Shown in pieces: positions 1 through 8,186 of a stretch of 64,000 nucleotides of DNA (within the stretch, counting starts at the first letter, position 1; the number at the start of each line of letters is the position of its first letter). The stretch is from Paenibacillus sp. DMB5 (GTDB lineage: Bacteria; Bacillota; Bacilli; Paenibacillales; Paenibacillaceae). Under the pieces are notes generated by a model. That model searched no databases and had not been told where the DNA came from. It saw only the letters and a list, made by a program, of their open reading frames with translations. The stretch spans positions 52,448 to 116,447 of the forward strand of contig NZ_LRAC01000002.1 of the NCBI RefSeq assembly GCF_001517085.1, read 5' to 3'. A program made the position numbers and the translations under genes.

Positions 1-155
1 CATATCCAACAGCTACCGTCTTATCATTGAGGAGATCAGCGAATAAAGACAGTTCACATATCCCCCATCCCCATGAATATACTTTAGTTACAACCCTTTC
101 AGCGGAACTAAGGCTTGTGAAGGGACTGATTTATATTTCATGGGAGGTGGTCATC

Positions 156-1316
156 CTGCCGCAATCACCGGAGCCGTATGCATTTGTTGTCTCAAAAGAA
201 GACTGGTCCCTTCACCGTAAGGGCCACCAGGATCAGGAGCGTCACCAGCAGAAGGTAAGGGAAGCCATCAAGGATAATCTGCCCGACCTCGTTACCGAAG
301 AGAACATTATCATGTCTGACGGCAAGCAGATTGTAAAGGTGCCGATCCGCAGTCTGGATGAATACCGGATTATCTATAACTTCCGCAAGCAGAAGCATGT
401 CGGCCAGGGGGACGGAGACAGCCAGGTGGGCGATGTCCTCGGCCGTGATTCCCAGTCCTCCCAGCCGGGCAAGGGTGACAAGGCCGGGGATCAGCCGGGC
501 CAGGACACCATTGAAGCGGAGGTCAATCTGGAGGATCTGGAGGACATTCTGTTTCAGGATCTCGAGCTTCCGCATCTTGCCCCCAAGGATAAGGAAGAAA
601 TTGAGGTCAAGTCGATTGTGTTCAACGATATCCGCAAGAAGGGCATGATGTCGAACATCGACAAGAAGCGCACCCTGCTGGAGAATCTGCGGCGCAATGC
701 CAGCAGCGGCCGGCCGGGCATCCACAGCATCAGCCCCGATGACCTGCGCTATAAAACGTGGGATGATGTCACGGTCCCTCACTCCAATGCCGTTATTATT
801 GCAATGATGGACACTTCGGGCTCGATGGGTACCTTCGAGAAGTACTGCGCCCGCAGCTTTTTCTTCTGGATGACCCGCTTCCTGCGCCGCCAGTACGAGA
901 AGGTCGATATTGTCTTCCTGGCCCATCATACCGAAGCCAAGGAAGTCAGCGAGCATGATTTCTTCACCCGGGGCGAAAGCGGCGGCACAATCTGTTCGTC
1001 GGCTTACCAGAAGGCGATTGAGATTATCGACAGCCGTTACCCGCCGGCCAAATATAACATCTACCCTTTCCACTTCTCTGACGGGGATAACCTGACCTCG
1101 GATAATGAGCGCTGCGTCAAGCTGATCGGCGAGCTGCTGAAGCGCAGTAACATGTTCGGCTACGGCGAAGTGAACCAGTACAACCGCAGCAGTACACTGA
1201 TGTCCGCCTACCGCCATCTGAAGCAGGAACAGTTCATGCATTATGTGATCAAGGATAAGAAAGAAGTATACCAGGCTCTCAAGACCTTTTTTGGCAAAAG
1301 AAGCCCGGTAAAGTAA
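156..1316 (+). CDS. yhbH: Sporulation protein YhbH (DUF444 family)
   Basis: Recognised from the N-terminal segment EDWSLHRKG and the following stretch typical of YhbH/YeaH proteins; a von Willebrand-type metal site (DTSGS) lies near residue 218. The frame is open from an ATG at 27, but a strong Shine-Dalgarno (GGGAGGTGG, 142-150) sits five bases before an in-frame CTG at 156, and family similarity begins just after it, so I prefer the CTG start (386 aa, near the family's usual length). The family is linked to sporulation and stress together with the PrkA kinase and SpoVR; its biochemical activity is not known. Here both partners are in the window (spoVR at 40 kb, prkA at 61-63 kb) but far away. 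The gene is followed directly by a terminator, so it is probably monocistronic or last in its operon. Product call is firm; the start codon is less so. Confidence 0.9.
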   Translation: MPQSPEPYAFVVSKEDWSLHRKGHQDQERHQQKVREAIKDNLPDLVTEENIIMSDGKQIVKVPIRSLDEYRIIYNFRKQKHVGQGDGDSQVGDVLGRDSQSSQPGKGDKAGDQPGQDTIEAEVNLEDLEDILFQDLELPHLAPKDKEEIEVKSIVFNDIRKKGMMSNIDKKRTLLENLRRNASSGRPGIHSISPDDLRYKTWDDVTVPHSNAVIIAMMDTSGSMGTFEKYCARSFFFWMTRFLRRQYEKVDIVFLAHHTEAKEVSEHDFFTRGESGGTICSSAYQKAIEIIDSRYPPAKYNIYPFHFSDGDNLTSDNERCVKLIGELLKRSNMFGYGEVNQYNRSSTLMSAYRHLKQEQFMHYVIKDKKEVYQALKTFFGKRSPVK

Positions 1317-1338
1317 GCTTAGGCATATCTAAAACCTG

Positions 1339-1370
1339 AAACCTCCTCCCTCCGGGGATGAGGTTTTTTT
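1339..1370 (+). terminator. Intrinsic terminator after yhbH
   Basis: The arms AAACCTC and GAGGTTT enclose a further CTCCC/GGGGA pairing and are followed by a run of seven T. The hairpin starts about 22 bases after the yhbH stop codon. Confidence 0.85.
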
Positions 1371-1386
1371 GCTGCGCTATTGCCTG

Positions 1387-1415
1387 TTGACATCTATATC
1401 GGCAGACGATATAGT
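1387..1415 (+). promoter_or_regulatory. Sigma-A type promoter of the padR operon
   Basis: A perfect -35 TTGACA (1387-1392) and -10 TATAGT (1410-1415) are separated by exactly 17 bases. The spacer and the -10 are covered by the first copy of a palindromic operator, so a bound repressor would block RNA polymerase. Confidence 0.85.
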
Positions 1416-1437
1416 AACTATATCGGTTGACGATATA
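1395..1437 (+). promoter_or_regulatory. Two palindromic operators, probably for the PadR regulator
   Basis: TATATCGGCAGACGATATA (1395-1413) and TATATCGGTTGACGATATA (1419-1437) are near-perfect palindromes with centres 24 bp apart. A third, weaker half site (GGTATATCA) follows at about 1449-1457. One copy covers the promoter spacer and -10, the next the start of the transcript. PadR-family regulators commonly repress their own operons through such sites; assignment to this PadR is inferred from adjacency. Confidence 0.75.
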
Positions 1438-1473
1438 ACGTTTGACGGTATATCAGGAAAGAGGTGATCCGGA

Positions 1474-1803
1474 GTGCCGGACAATAAAGATTACGGAGCT
1501 TTAACGGAGGGCGTATATTATATTCTTTTATCTTTGCTCACCCCGATGCACGGCTATGGCATTATGCAGAACGTGAAGCTGCTGAGCAATGAGCGGGTTG
1601 AGCTGGGCGCAGGCACATTATACGGGGCGCTGAGCACACTGGTGGAGCGTGGCTGGATCGAGCTGCTGCAGGGGGAGCAGGATTCCCGCAAGAAGGAATA
1701 CAGAATTACGGAGGACGGCCGGATTGCAGTCCGGACTGAAATGGCCAGACTTGACGAGCTGCTGGCGAACGGCAGAAAGCTTATAGGAGGGGACCCGGAA
1801 TGA
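1474..1803 (+). CDS. PadR family transcriptional regulator
   Basis: A 109-residue protein with the PadR winged-helix pattern: an N-terminal stretch YYILLSLLTPMHGYGIMQ (about residues 15-32), then LGAGTLYGALSTLVERGWI and the wing-like SRKKEYRITEDG. It starts at GTG with the ribosome site GAGGTGATCCGGA just upstream. The short length fits PadR subfamily 2, which dimerises through a C-terminal helix. The stop overlaps the start of the DUF2812 gene (ATGA), so the two are translationally coupled. Its promoter carries tandem palindromes, consistent with autorepression. The inducing ligand cannot be read from the sequence. Confidence 0.92.
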   Translation: MPDNKDYGALTEGVYYILLSLLTPMHGYGIMQNVKLLSNERVELGAGTLYGALSTLVERGWIELLQGEQDSRKKEYRITEDGRIAVRTEMARLDELLANGRKLIGGDPE

Positions 1804-2381
1804 GTCTCGTAAAACGCAGATTTTTCAGTGATTTTGAGAAGGAAGAGGAATGGCTCAATGAGATGGCTGCCAAAGGGCTGGCGCTTAGCGAATACTCCTG
1901 GGCAAGGTACACCTTCGAGGAGAGCGGCAAGGGAGAGTATATTTACCGCATCGAAATGCTGAAGGAAGATCCGAAGGGGCCGGAGGCTGCCGAATACCTG
2001 CAGTTTATGAAAGAGACAGGGGCAGAGCTTGTACCTACCGGAAAATGGCTATGGGGCACTCTAAACTACAGCAACCTGCGCTGGGTTATCTTCAGGAGAA
2101 AAGCATCCGAAGGTGCCTTCACCATCTATTCCGATATTGACTCCAAAATCAAACATTATAAACGGATTCACAGCCTGTGGATGTCTCTGGCCGTGATGGA
2201 GCTGATTATCGGCTTTTTCAATATCGCTTTGATGTTGGTAAACAACCCTACTGCCCTTAACAGAATCAACTTTGTCATGGGCCTGCTGCTCATCGTTCTG
2301 GCCCTATTCTTTATTTCGATGGGCAGGTCTATCCGCAAAAAGATTACCAGACTGCAAAATGACCAGCTAATCCGGGAGTAG
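1800..2381 (+). CDS. DUF2812 domain membrane protein
   Basis: A 193-residue protein whose first ~120 residues match the DUF2812 pattern (a start resembling VKRRFFSDFEKEEEWLNEMA, with aromatic-rich strands), followed by two hydrophobic segments at about residues 128-149 and 156-176 and a basic tail. It overlaps padR by four bases (ATGA). PadR-DUF2812 gene pairs are common in Firmicutes, where the membrane protein is thought to act with or modulate the regulator, for instance in envelope stress sensing; no function is proven. A bidirectional hairpin follows it. Confidence 0.85.
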   Translation: MSLVKRRFFSDFEKEEEWLNEMAAKGLALSEYSWARYTFEESGKGEYIYRIEMLKEDPKGPEAAEYLQFMKETGAELVPTGKWLWGTLNYSNLRWVIFRRKASEGAFTIYSDIDSKIKHYKRIHSLWMSLAVMELIIGFFNIALMLVNNPTALNRINFVMGLLLIVLALFFISMGRSIRKKITRLQNDQLIRE

Positions 2382-2406
2382 GACTTCTTTTCTTACAATG
2401 TAAAAT

Positions 2407-2441
2407 AAGGCCGAAAGCAGACTTTTCCTGCTCCCGGCCTT
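2407..2441. terminator. Shared terminator between convergent genes
   Basis: AAGGCCG (2407-2413) pairs with CGGCCTT (2435-2441) and the inner AGCAG/CTGCT extends the stem. It sits between the DUF2812 gene (+) and the GH4 gene (-), whose stop codons are about 70 bp apart, and can serve both. Confidence 0.65.
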
Positions 2442-2450
2442 CTATTCGAA

Positions 2451-3956
2451 TTAGTGCACCTTCTCGCGGTCCTTGCCCTTGTCGGATTCACCGGCATTTT
2501 TATTGGCGGCATCGCGGTCCTGCTGCATTTCCTCTACTGTCTTCACTTTCAGGCGTGCTGCTCCTTCGTTGTCTGTACGGGTAGGAATCAGGTTGCCTGA
2601 AGCCAGGCGTTCCTTCGCTGCGGCAATCGCCGTCTTGTACTGCGGCAGCCACTGCTCCCCGGCAACGAGCATCTCATCGACCATCTGCCAGATCTCCTTC
2701 GGATTGCAGACTGCCCCGACCAGCGGATCCATCATGAACGCCTGGCGCAGCAGCTGATCGTCACCGTGCACCGCTGCCTCAACCGCCAGACGCTGTACCG
2801 ATATGCTGACATTGCAGACCGCAGCCGGACCAAGCGGCAGCTCCCCGACCAGCGGCATGGAGATGCCGTTATGATCCACATATCCCGGAGCTTCGATAAT
2901 AGCATCTGCAGGCAGGTTAGCAATTACGCCATTGTTCACTACATTGAAGTGGCCCCGGTAGACCCGGCCTGTCTCAAGCCCTTCAATAATATACGAGCCG
3001 TGCTCCTCCCCGCGGTTCTCCGCCTTATACTCCAGTGCCGGGTCCTTCATCCAGTTCGGAAAATCCGTCTCAAACCAGTTACGCCCTTCCGTGCACACCC
3101 GAAGATAACCTCCTGTTTCGCCGTTAATCCAGCTGCCGAGATCAATCCAGTCCATGATTTCGCCGCTGCGCTTGCGGTACCATGGCACATATTCGCTCAA
3201 GTGGCCGTTGGATTCAGTGCTGTAGTAGCCGAAACGGCGCAGCATATCAATCCGCACCTTTTCTGTCCGGCTGAACTCCGGATGACGCTCGAACGCTTCG
3301 AGCAGACCTGCCGTGAGATCCTTGCCCTTATGCTTCGCCGAGATATACCAGGTCTGGTGGTTGATGCCGGCACAGATAATGTCCACTTCTGATTTCTCCA
3401 GCCCGTAGACCTCGGCAATCTGGTGATGACCGTGCTGCACGCCGTGGCACAAGCCAATCGTCCGGACGCCGCCGTATTTGTTGCAGGCCCAGGTCAGCAT
3501 GGCCATCGGGTTGGAATAATTGAGCAGCAGCACATCCGGCGAAGCCACTTCTCGGATGTCACGGCAAATCTCCAGCATTTCTGCAATCCCGCGTTGTCCA
3601 TACATAATCCCTCCGGCACACAGCGTATCGCCCACACACTGGTCAACACCATACTTCAGCGGAATATCCACATCGGTGGCAAAAGCCTCCAGTCCGCCCA
3701 TCCGGATTGTACAAAATACGTACTTGGCATCCTTCAGTGCCTCTCTGCGGTCAGTGGTGGGCTTGATCCGAATCGACAGGCCGTTCTCTGTGATATCCCG
3801 CTGGCACAGCTCGGTCACCATCTGCAGATTGTGATCGTTAATATCCATAAATGATATTTCGATATTGCGGAATTCCGCTACAGTAAGCAGGTCGCGCAGC
3901 AGTCCGCGGGTAAATCCGATACTGCCTGCCCCGATAAAGGTCACTTTAAAAGACAT
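2451..3956 (-). CDS. melA: GH4 family alpha-galactosidase/alpha-glucosidase (MelA-like)
   Basis: A cytoplasmic NAD- and metal-dependent glycosidase of family GH4, about 501 residues. The N-terminal Rossmann motif FIGAGSIGF binds NAD, LLNYSNPMAM is the conserved GH4 block, and the metal-binding Cys and His lie in GLCHGVQ and CAGINH. The best-known members with this pattern hydrolyse alpha-galactosides such as melibiose; alpha-glucosidase activity is also possible. The frame also contains an ATG three codons upstream (3965), but that ATG touches the GGAGG ribosome site, whereas the ATG at 3956 has normal spacing, so I use it. An AraC-type regulator lies directly upstream on the same strand and is the likely activator. 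Confidence 0.85.
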   Translation of the reverse strand: MSFKVTFIGAGSIGFTRGLLRDLLTVAEFRNIEISFMDINDHNLQMVTELCQRDITENGLSIRIKPTTDRREALKDAKYVFCTIRMGGLEAFATDVDIPLKYGVDQCVGDTLCAGGIMYGQRGIAEMLEICRDIREVASPDVLLLNYSNPMAMLTWACNKYGGVRTIGLCHGVQHGHHQIAEVYGLEKSEVDIICAGINHQTWYISAKHKGKDLTAGLLEAFERHPEFSRTEKVRIDMLRRFGYYSTESNGHLSEYVPWYRKRSGEIMDWIDLGSWINGETGGYLRVCTEGRNWFETDFPNWMKDPALEYKAENRGEEHGSYIIEGLETGRVYRGHFNVVNNGVIANLPADAIIEAPGYVDHNGISMPLVGELPLGPAAVCNVSISVQRLAVEAAVHGDDQLLRQAFMMDPLVGAVCNPKEIWQMVDEMLVAGEQWLPQYKTAIAAAKERLASGNLIPTRTDNEGAARLKVKTVEEMQQDRDAANKNAGESDKGKDREKVH

Positions 3957-4064
3957 CGTTATCATCCTCCGTTATGGGTTGTTCTACCTGTCCATTGTAG
4001 CAAGGAGACTAACGGAAGCGTAACCAATATCATGACTATTTTGCCGGTACACTGTCAACTATTC

Positions 4065-4991
4065 TCACTTTTCATCTGTAAACGAGCTGATTTCACTCCA
4101 GGAATAACGTTCAATGGAGTTACGATATTCGACCGGAGTGACGCCGGCATACTTTTTGAACAGCAGATGAAAATACTGCCTGCTGCTGATTCCGACATAG
4201 TCGGCAATCTCCGCCACCGGGATCTCACTCTGTCCTAGCAGCATTTTGGCCTTCTCCATCCGCAGCAGGTTGAGATAATCAGTCAGTGTCTTGCCTGTCT
4301 GCGCCTTGAAAATACGGTGCAGATACCCGGGATGTACATTGACGGCCGCTGCGACCTCCTTGACCTGAATGCTTCGGTCATAATTCTGGTGCAGGAATTC
4401 GATGGCCCGCCGTACATACAGCTGGGAGGGTTGCTGGCTGGCTATCAGCCGTTCGCAGTGCAGCCTGGAGAGCCGGAGCAGCAGCTCAGCGAACAGCAGC
4501 TGAACGAGGCTGCCTCCCTCCTTGCCATACTGGTCCAGTTCCAGCACCAGCGCTTTCAGCACATGAAAGACTTCCTCCGGATCAGACAGCACAAGGCTGA
4601 TGAACGGTTTTTGCAAAAAATCAGCCAGTTCTCCTTCCTCCCTTGCCAGCCTGCTGAGTGACGGCGCAACTCCCTTGTGCTCTGCAAAGCCAAACTCGAC
4701 ATTCAGCATCCGGCAGGCGCTGCCCGGTTCAACGATCAGACGGTGCGGGACATTGGCATCAAGCATAATCAGCTCACTGCGCTTCAATCTGAACCGCTCC
4801 TCATGACCTGCAGCACTGCGGACATCCACCGCACAGCTTCCGGAAATGACATACATTATTTCAGTTGAGTTATGCTGATGAAATGGCATTGTATATTGAT
4901 CCCACTGCTTATAATAGTAAGCAAAAAAATGAGGGCTATACTCCTTCTCCAGCAGAGACTGCTGAAACAGGCTCCCGCTTAGCTCATTCAT
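4065..4991 (-). CDS. AraC family transcriptional regulator with cupin-like N-terminus
   Basis: A 308-residue protein. The first ~150 residues have the AraC sugar-sensing cupin pattern (MPFHQHNSTEIMYVISGS) and the last ~100 hold two helix-turn-helix motifs (VKEVAAAVNVHPGYLHRIFK, then IADYVGISSRQYFHLLFKK). The frame is open 24 codons further upstream, but AAAGGAGTG lies just before the ATG at 4991, so I start there. It is 108 bp upstream of the GH4 gene in the same direction with no visible terminator between, which suggests it regulates, and may be co-transcribed with, that gene. The ligand is probably an alpha-galactoside, by context only. Confidence 0.88.
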   Translation of the reverse strand: MNELSGSLFQQSLLEKEYSPHFFAYYYKQWDQYTMPFHQHNSTEIMYVISGSCAVDVRSAAGHEERFRLKRSELIMLDANVPHRLIVEPGSACRMLNVEFGFAEHKGVAPSLSRLAREEGELADFLQKPFISLVLSDPEEVFHVLKALVLELDQYGKEGGSLVQLLFAELLLRLSRLHCERLIASQQPSQLYVRRAIEFLHQNYDRSIQVKEVAAAVNVHPGYLHRIFKAQTGKTLTDYLNLLRMEKAKMLLGQSEIPVAEIADYVGISSRQYFHLLFKKYAGVTPVEYRNSIERYSWSEISSFTDEK

Positions 4992-5084
4992 GCTGTTCAC
5001 TCCTTTCCATCTTGCATCCGGTCCTTGCCGGTATACCGCTAAACTAAGCTGTACTTTGTACAATACAATAACGTTTGGTCAGCA

Positions 5085-5129
5085 AACAAGCCTCTGTCTC
5101 CGTAACAGTAACGGCGACAAAGGCTTGTT
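5085..5129 (-). terminator. Terminator downstream of the chemoreceptor gene
   Basis: A long stem, AACAAGCCT (5085-5093) with AGGCTTGTT (5121-5129), extended by TGTC/GACA and CCGT/ACGG. It lies 57 bp past the stop of the chemoreceptor gene on the minus strand and upstream of the AraC gene. Confidence 0.6.
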
Positions 5130-5185
5130 CTATTAGCTGCAAGGTTTATCTGCAGCTGGTGGAGCGGATTTCGGCTCTGCTATAG

Positions 5186-7240
5186 TCAGCCTTCAAAAGA
5201 AACCAGTGACTGCTTCAGATTCTCCGCCAGTTCCTCCAGCTTCGCCGAAAGGGCAACCAGCTCCTCGCTGACGATGAATTGCTGCGACGACATCGAAGCC
5301 ACCTCCTGGGTAGATGCGCTGGTCTGCTGCACAACCGAAGTTACGCTGGCCATCGATTCACCGAATTGGCGCTGGAATCTGCCCAGCTCGGCGACGGAGG
5401 CAGAGGATTGGCCGATCAGTTCTAAGAAAGCTTCCATTTCCGTCCGGACACTCTCAAATATAATAGAAGATTCCCGAACGGATGTAATCTGCTCCCGGAA
5501 CTGCGGGCCGGCTTCGCTTACGACCTTCACTGTATTTTCAATATGGCGGCTGATCTCTTCTGTTATTGTGGAGACGGACTGGATCGATTGATTGGACTGG
5601 TTCGCCAGCCCCCTGATCTCATCGGCGATAACAATAAACCCTTTACCCGCCGCCCCTGCACGGACCGCTTCGATTGAAGCGTTCAGCGCCAGTATATTCG
5701 TCTGCTTGTTGACGGCTATCATCGGGCTCAGGATACTGCGGATCAGATGGGTGCTCTCCTGCAGCATAGCAGAGTTCTCCTGAATCAGATTCATCATCTG
5801 GACTGTGGATTCGCTCTGCTTGACCAGCGTCCGCATCAGCCCGGCTCCCTGGTCACTGACCGTCAATACCCGCTCTGCCGTACTGTCCATAATGGAATTG
5901 ATTCCGGCCACCTCCTGCATCTTGGCGCCCATCAGCTCCACATTCCGGTTGCTGGCTTCAGCTTCAGCTGCCAGACTGGCTGCCCCCTGCGCAATTTCCC
6001 CGGTTGCTTCCGCAACCTCTTTTGCATGATTGGAGGTTGCGCCGGATGCTCTCACCAGCTGCTCCGAGGTTGCCAGCACTTCAGCTGCCGATCTGCTGCT
6101 CTGGCCGGCCAGAAGGGAGATCTGTTCCATCATCTTATTGAAGCTGTGGCCCAAGCGTCCAATTTCATCCTGGCCTTTGAAATTCGTCCGTACCTGCAGA
6201 TTGCCCTGCTCGCCTTCTTCCATCAGCCTGGCCAGCTTGCCGAGCGGGCGGCCGATCAGGCGTACCAGAATATAACCGATCAGCAGTGCGATCAGAGCTG
6301 CTGCCAGCACTACTGCCAAGGTAATATAGAGCAGCTTATCAGCGGATTTGGTGAAATCGCTGACCGGGGCATAGCCGAGAAGAGTCCATCCTCCGGTAGC
6401 CAGCGGCTGGTAGACTACCAGCTGGGACTCGCCTTGTTCATCATTGGCTGTAAAAGACTGTTCCTGCCCGTCCAGTGGTTCAGCGGCAGCTTGTATGTAT
6501 GAGGCCTGTCCAAGCAGCGCATTGTCCGCTCCATATACAATGCTGCCCTGCGGGTCTAGTATACGGATTTCTCCGGTCTGACCGATATGGAGGTTAGACA
6601 GCACATCCGTCAAGGCGCTTCCCTTAATCTCAATGAGCATATAATATTCGGCAGCCGGGTTCTGGATATTGCGCAGCAGCCGGCCCATCGTCATGGATGA
6701 CTCGCTGTACATTCCGAAGAACCCTTTATCCAGTACAGGGAACCAGACCGGCTGGCCCTTACCCTCGTCGATCTTTTTTATTCTTGATTGAATATCCTCA
6801 CCGTCACGGACAGCACTTACTCCGGCCGATTTGTAGGACTGCGCATCCACCAGGCTTCTGGATACAAGCCGTATGGCGATCAGCCGGTCGTCTGACCCTT
6901 TTACCGAATCAAGCTTGCGGCGTATGCGGTCCTCGGCTGCTACCTTGGCTACCGTTCCGGCCGCCGGATTATTTACCAACTCCATGTCGGCTTTCAGTGC
7001 AGAATCAACTGCAAATTGTCTTGATAGCGCTTCATATTCTGCAAACAAAAAATCCAGCTTGTCCGCTGCCTGAACGATTGATTGGGAAGAGGCTGCTGCT
7101 ACTTCATCCGTAATAATGCCTTTGGCTGCATAGTATGATGTGATTCCAAGCACGGTGGACAGCAGGACAATGGTACTGAAGAGAATAACAAACAATTTGA
7201 CGCCTACCGATTTTAATTGCACGTTTCGCGGCCGTTTCAT
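5186..7240 (-). CDS. Methyl-accepting chemotaxis protein
   Basis: A 684-residue transmembrane chemoreceptor. TM1 is at about residues 14-36, an extracytoplasmic Cache-like sensor follows to about 300, TM2 is at about 303-325, then HAMP, and the cytoplasmic signalling domain to the end. The hairpin tip is recognisable (ALNASIEAVRAGAAGKGFIV, then IADEIRGLAN), where CheA and CheW would bind. I start at the second ATG (7240), which has AGGAGAG at good distance; the first ATG (7258) lies upstream of that site. It lies between the GH4 gene and the maltodextrin importer, so sensing a sugar or its binding protein is plausible but unproven. No other chemotaxis genes are in the window. Confidence 0.92.
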   Translation of the reverse strand: MKRPRNVQLKSVGVKLFVILFSTIVLLSTVLGITSYYAAKGIITDEVAAASSQSIVQAADKLDFLFAEYEALSRQFAVDSALKADMELVNNPAAGTVAKVAAEDRIRRKLDSVKGSDDRLIAIRLVSRSLVDAQSYKSAGVSAVRDGEDIQSRIKKIDEGKGQPVWFPVLDKGFFGMYSESSMTMGRLLRNIQNPAAEYYMLIEIKGSALTDVLSNLHIGQTGEIRILDPQGSIVYGADNALLGQASYIQAAAEPLDGQEQSFTANDEQGESQLVVYQPLATGGWTLLGYAPVSDFTKSADKLLYITLAVVLAAALIALLIGYILVRLIGRPLGKLARLMEEGEQGNLQVRTNFKGQDEIGRLGHSFNKMMEQISLLAGQSSRSAAEVLATSEQLVRASGATSNHAKEVAEATGEIAQGAASLAAEAEASNRNVELMGAKMQEVAGINSIMDSTAERVLTVSDQGAGLMRTLVKQSESTVQMMNLIQENSAMLQESTHLIRSILSPMIAVNKQTNILALNASIEAVRAGAAGKGFIVIADEIRGLANQSNQSIQSVSTITEEISRHIENTVKVVSEAGPQFREQITSVRESSIIFESVRTEMEAFLELIGQSSASVAELGRFQRQFGESMASVTSVVQQTSASTQEVASMSSQQFIVSEELVALSAKLEELAENLKQSLVSFEG

Positions 7241-7264
7241 CAGGCTCTCTCTCCTCATGACAGA

Positions 7265-7313
7265 AATAAACAGGGTACCCCCTTACTAAACTGCATAAAG
7301 GTGTACCCTGTTT
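7265..7313 (-). terminator. Terminator of the mdxEFG operon
   Basis: The arms AAACAGGGTACC and GGTGTACCCTGTTTT form a long stem with A-rich and T-rich flanks, so it could act in both directions. It lies directly past the mdxG stop codon and before the chemoreceptor gene. Confidence 0.8.
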
Positions 7314-7340
7314 TCATGGAGTACTCTAAATTTGTTATGT

Positions 7341-8186
7341 TTATCCTTTGCTCGCGCCGGCAGTCAGACCGTCAACCAGCAGACGCTGCAGGAAGCCGAA
7401 CAGGATCATAATCGGAACAGAGATCATTACCGCGCCAGCAGCAAACAGCGTAAAGTTGGAATTCTGCTGGCTGTTGACCATATCCCACATTCCGACCGCA
7501 ACGGTCCAGTTTTCCTTGGTCCGCAGAACAAGCTTGGCGAAAATGAAGTCCACCCACGGGCCGACAAACTGGGTCAGCGCCATATAGGTGATCATCGGAC
7601 GGGATAACGGCAGGATAATCCGGATAAATATCCCGAAATTGCTCGCACCGTCAATCCGTGCCGCCTCATCCAGCGAACGCGGAATTGTATCCAGGAAACC
7701 TTTGGCAATCAGCGTCCCGCCCAGCGGCGCTCCTGCTGCATACACAATGATCAGAGCCAGATGCGTATCAAGCAGGTCGAATTGCTTCAGCAGCAGATAG
7801 ATGGCAATCATACTCATGAAGCCCGGGAACATCCCGAGAATCAGCAGTGTTGACATCGTGGTCTTGCGGCTTTTGAACCGGAATCTCGACAGCGCATAGC
7901 TGGTTAGCAGCGTCAGCAGAACACCGATCAGCATGGAGAATACGGCAATCTTCAGTGTATTGGTGTACCAGGTGCCAAACATGTAGACATCTGAAGTAAA
8001 CAGCTCTTTGTAATGAGAAAGAGTGAACTGCTCAGGGATCAGCGTCTTACTGTACAGGGATTTCCCCGGACGGAAAGAGGCCAGAAGAATCCACAGAGCC
8101 GGATACAACGCTACAACCGCCATAACAATCAGAATGATATAGCTTGCAGCCAGGCGTACGATATTCGCGAATTTGCGTCCGATCAT
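7341..8186 (-). CDS. mdxG: Maltodextrin ABC transporter permease MdxG/MalG
   Basis: A 281-residue inner-membrane permease of the MalG type with six predicted transmembrane segments. The EAA loop that contacts the ATPase is clear: EAARIDGASNFGIFIRIILP. Its start overlaps the mdxF stop by four bases, so it is translationally coupled to it. With MdxE and MdxF it would import maltose and maltodextrins. No dedicated ATPase (MsmX/MalK) gene is in the window; in Bacillus relatives a shared MsmX ATPase serves several such importers. A strong terminator follows. Confidence 0.93.
   Translation of the reverse strand: MIGRKFANIVRLAASYIILIVMAVVALYPALWILLASFRPGKSLYSKTLIPEQFTLSHYKELFTSDVYMFGTWYTNTLKIAVFSMLIGVLLTLLTSYALSRFRFKSRKTTMSTLLILGMFPGFMSMIAIYLLLKQFDLLDTHLALIIVYAAGAPLGGTLIAKGFLDTIPRSLDEAARIDGASNFGIFIRIILPLSRPMITYMALTQFVGPWVDFIFAKLVLRTKENWTVAVGMWDMVNSQQNSNFTLFAAGAVMISVPIMILFGFLQRLLVDGLTAGASKG

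Noticed and set aside
192..1241. Long open frame opposite yhbH
   Set aside because: It mirrors codon structure of a clear DUF444 gene, has no ribosome site and no recognisable domain.
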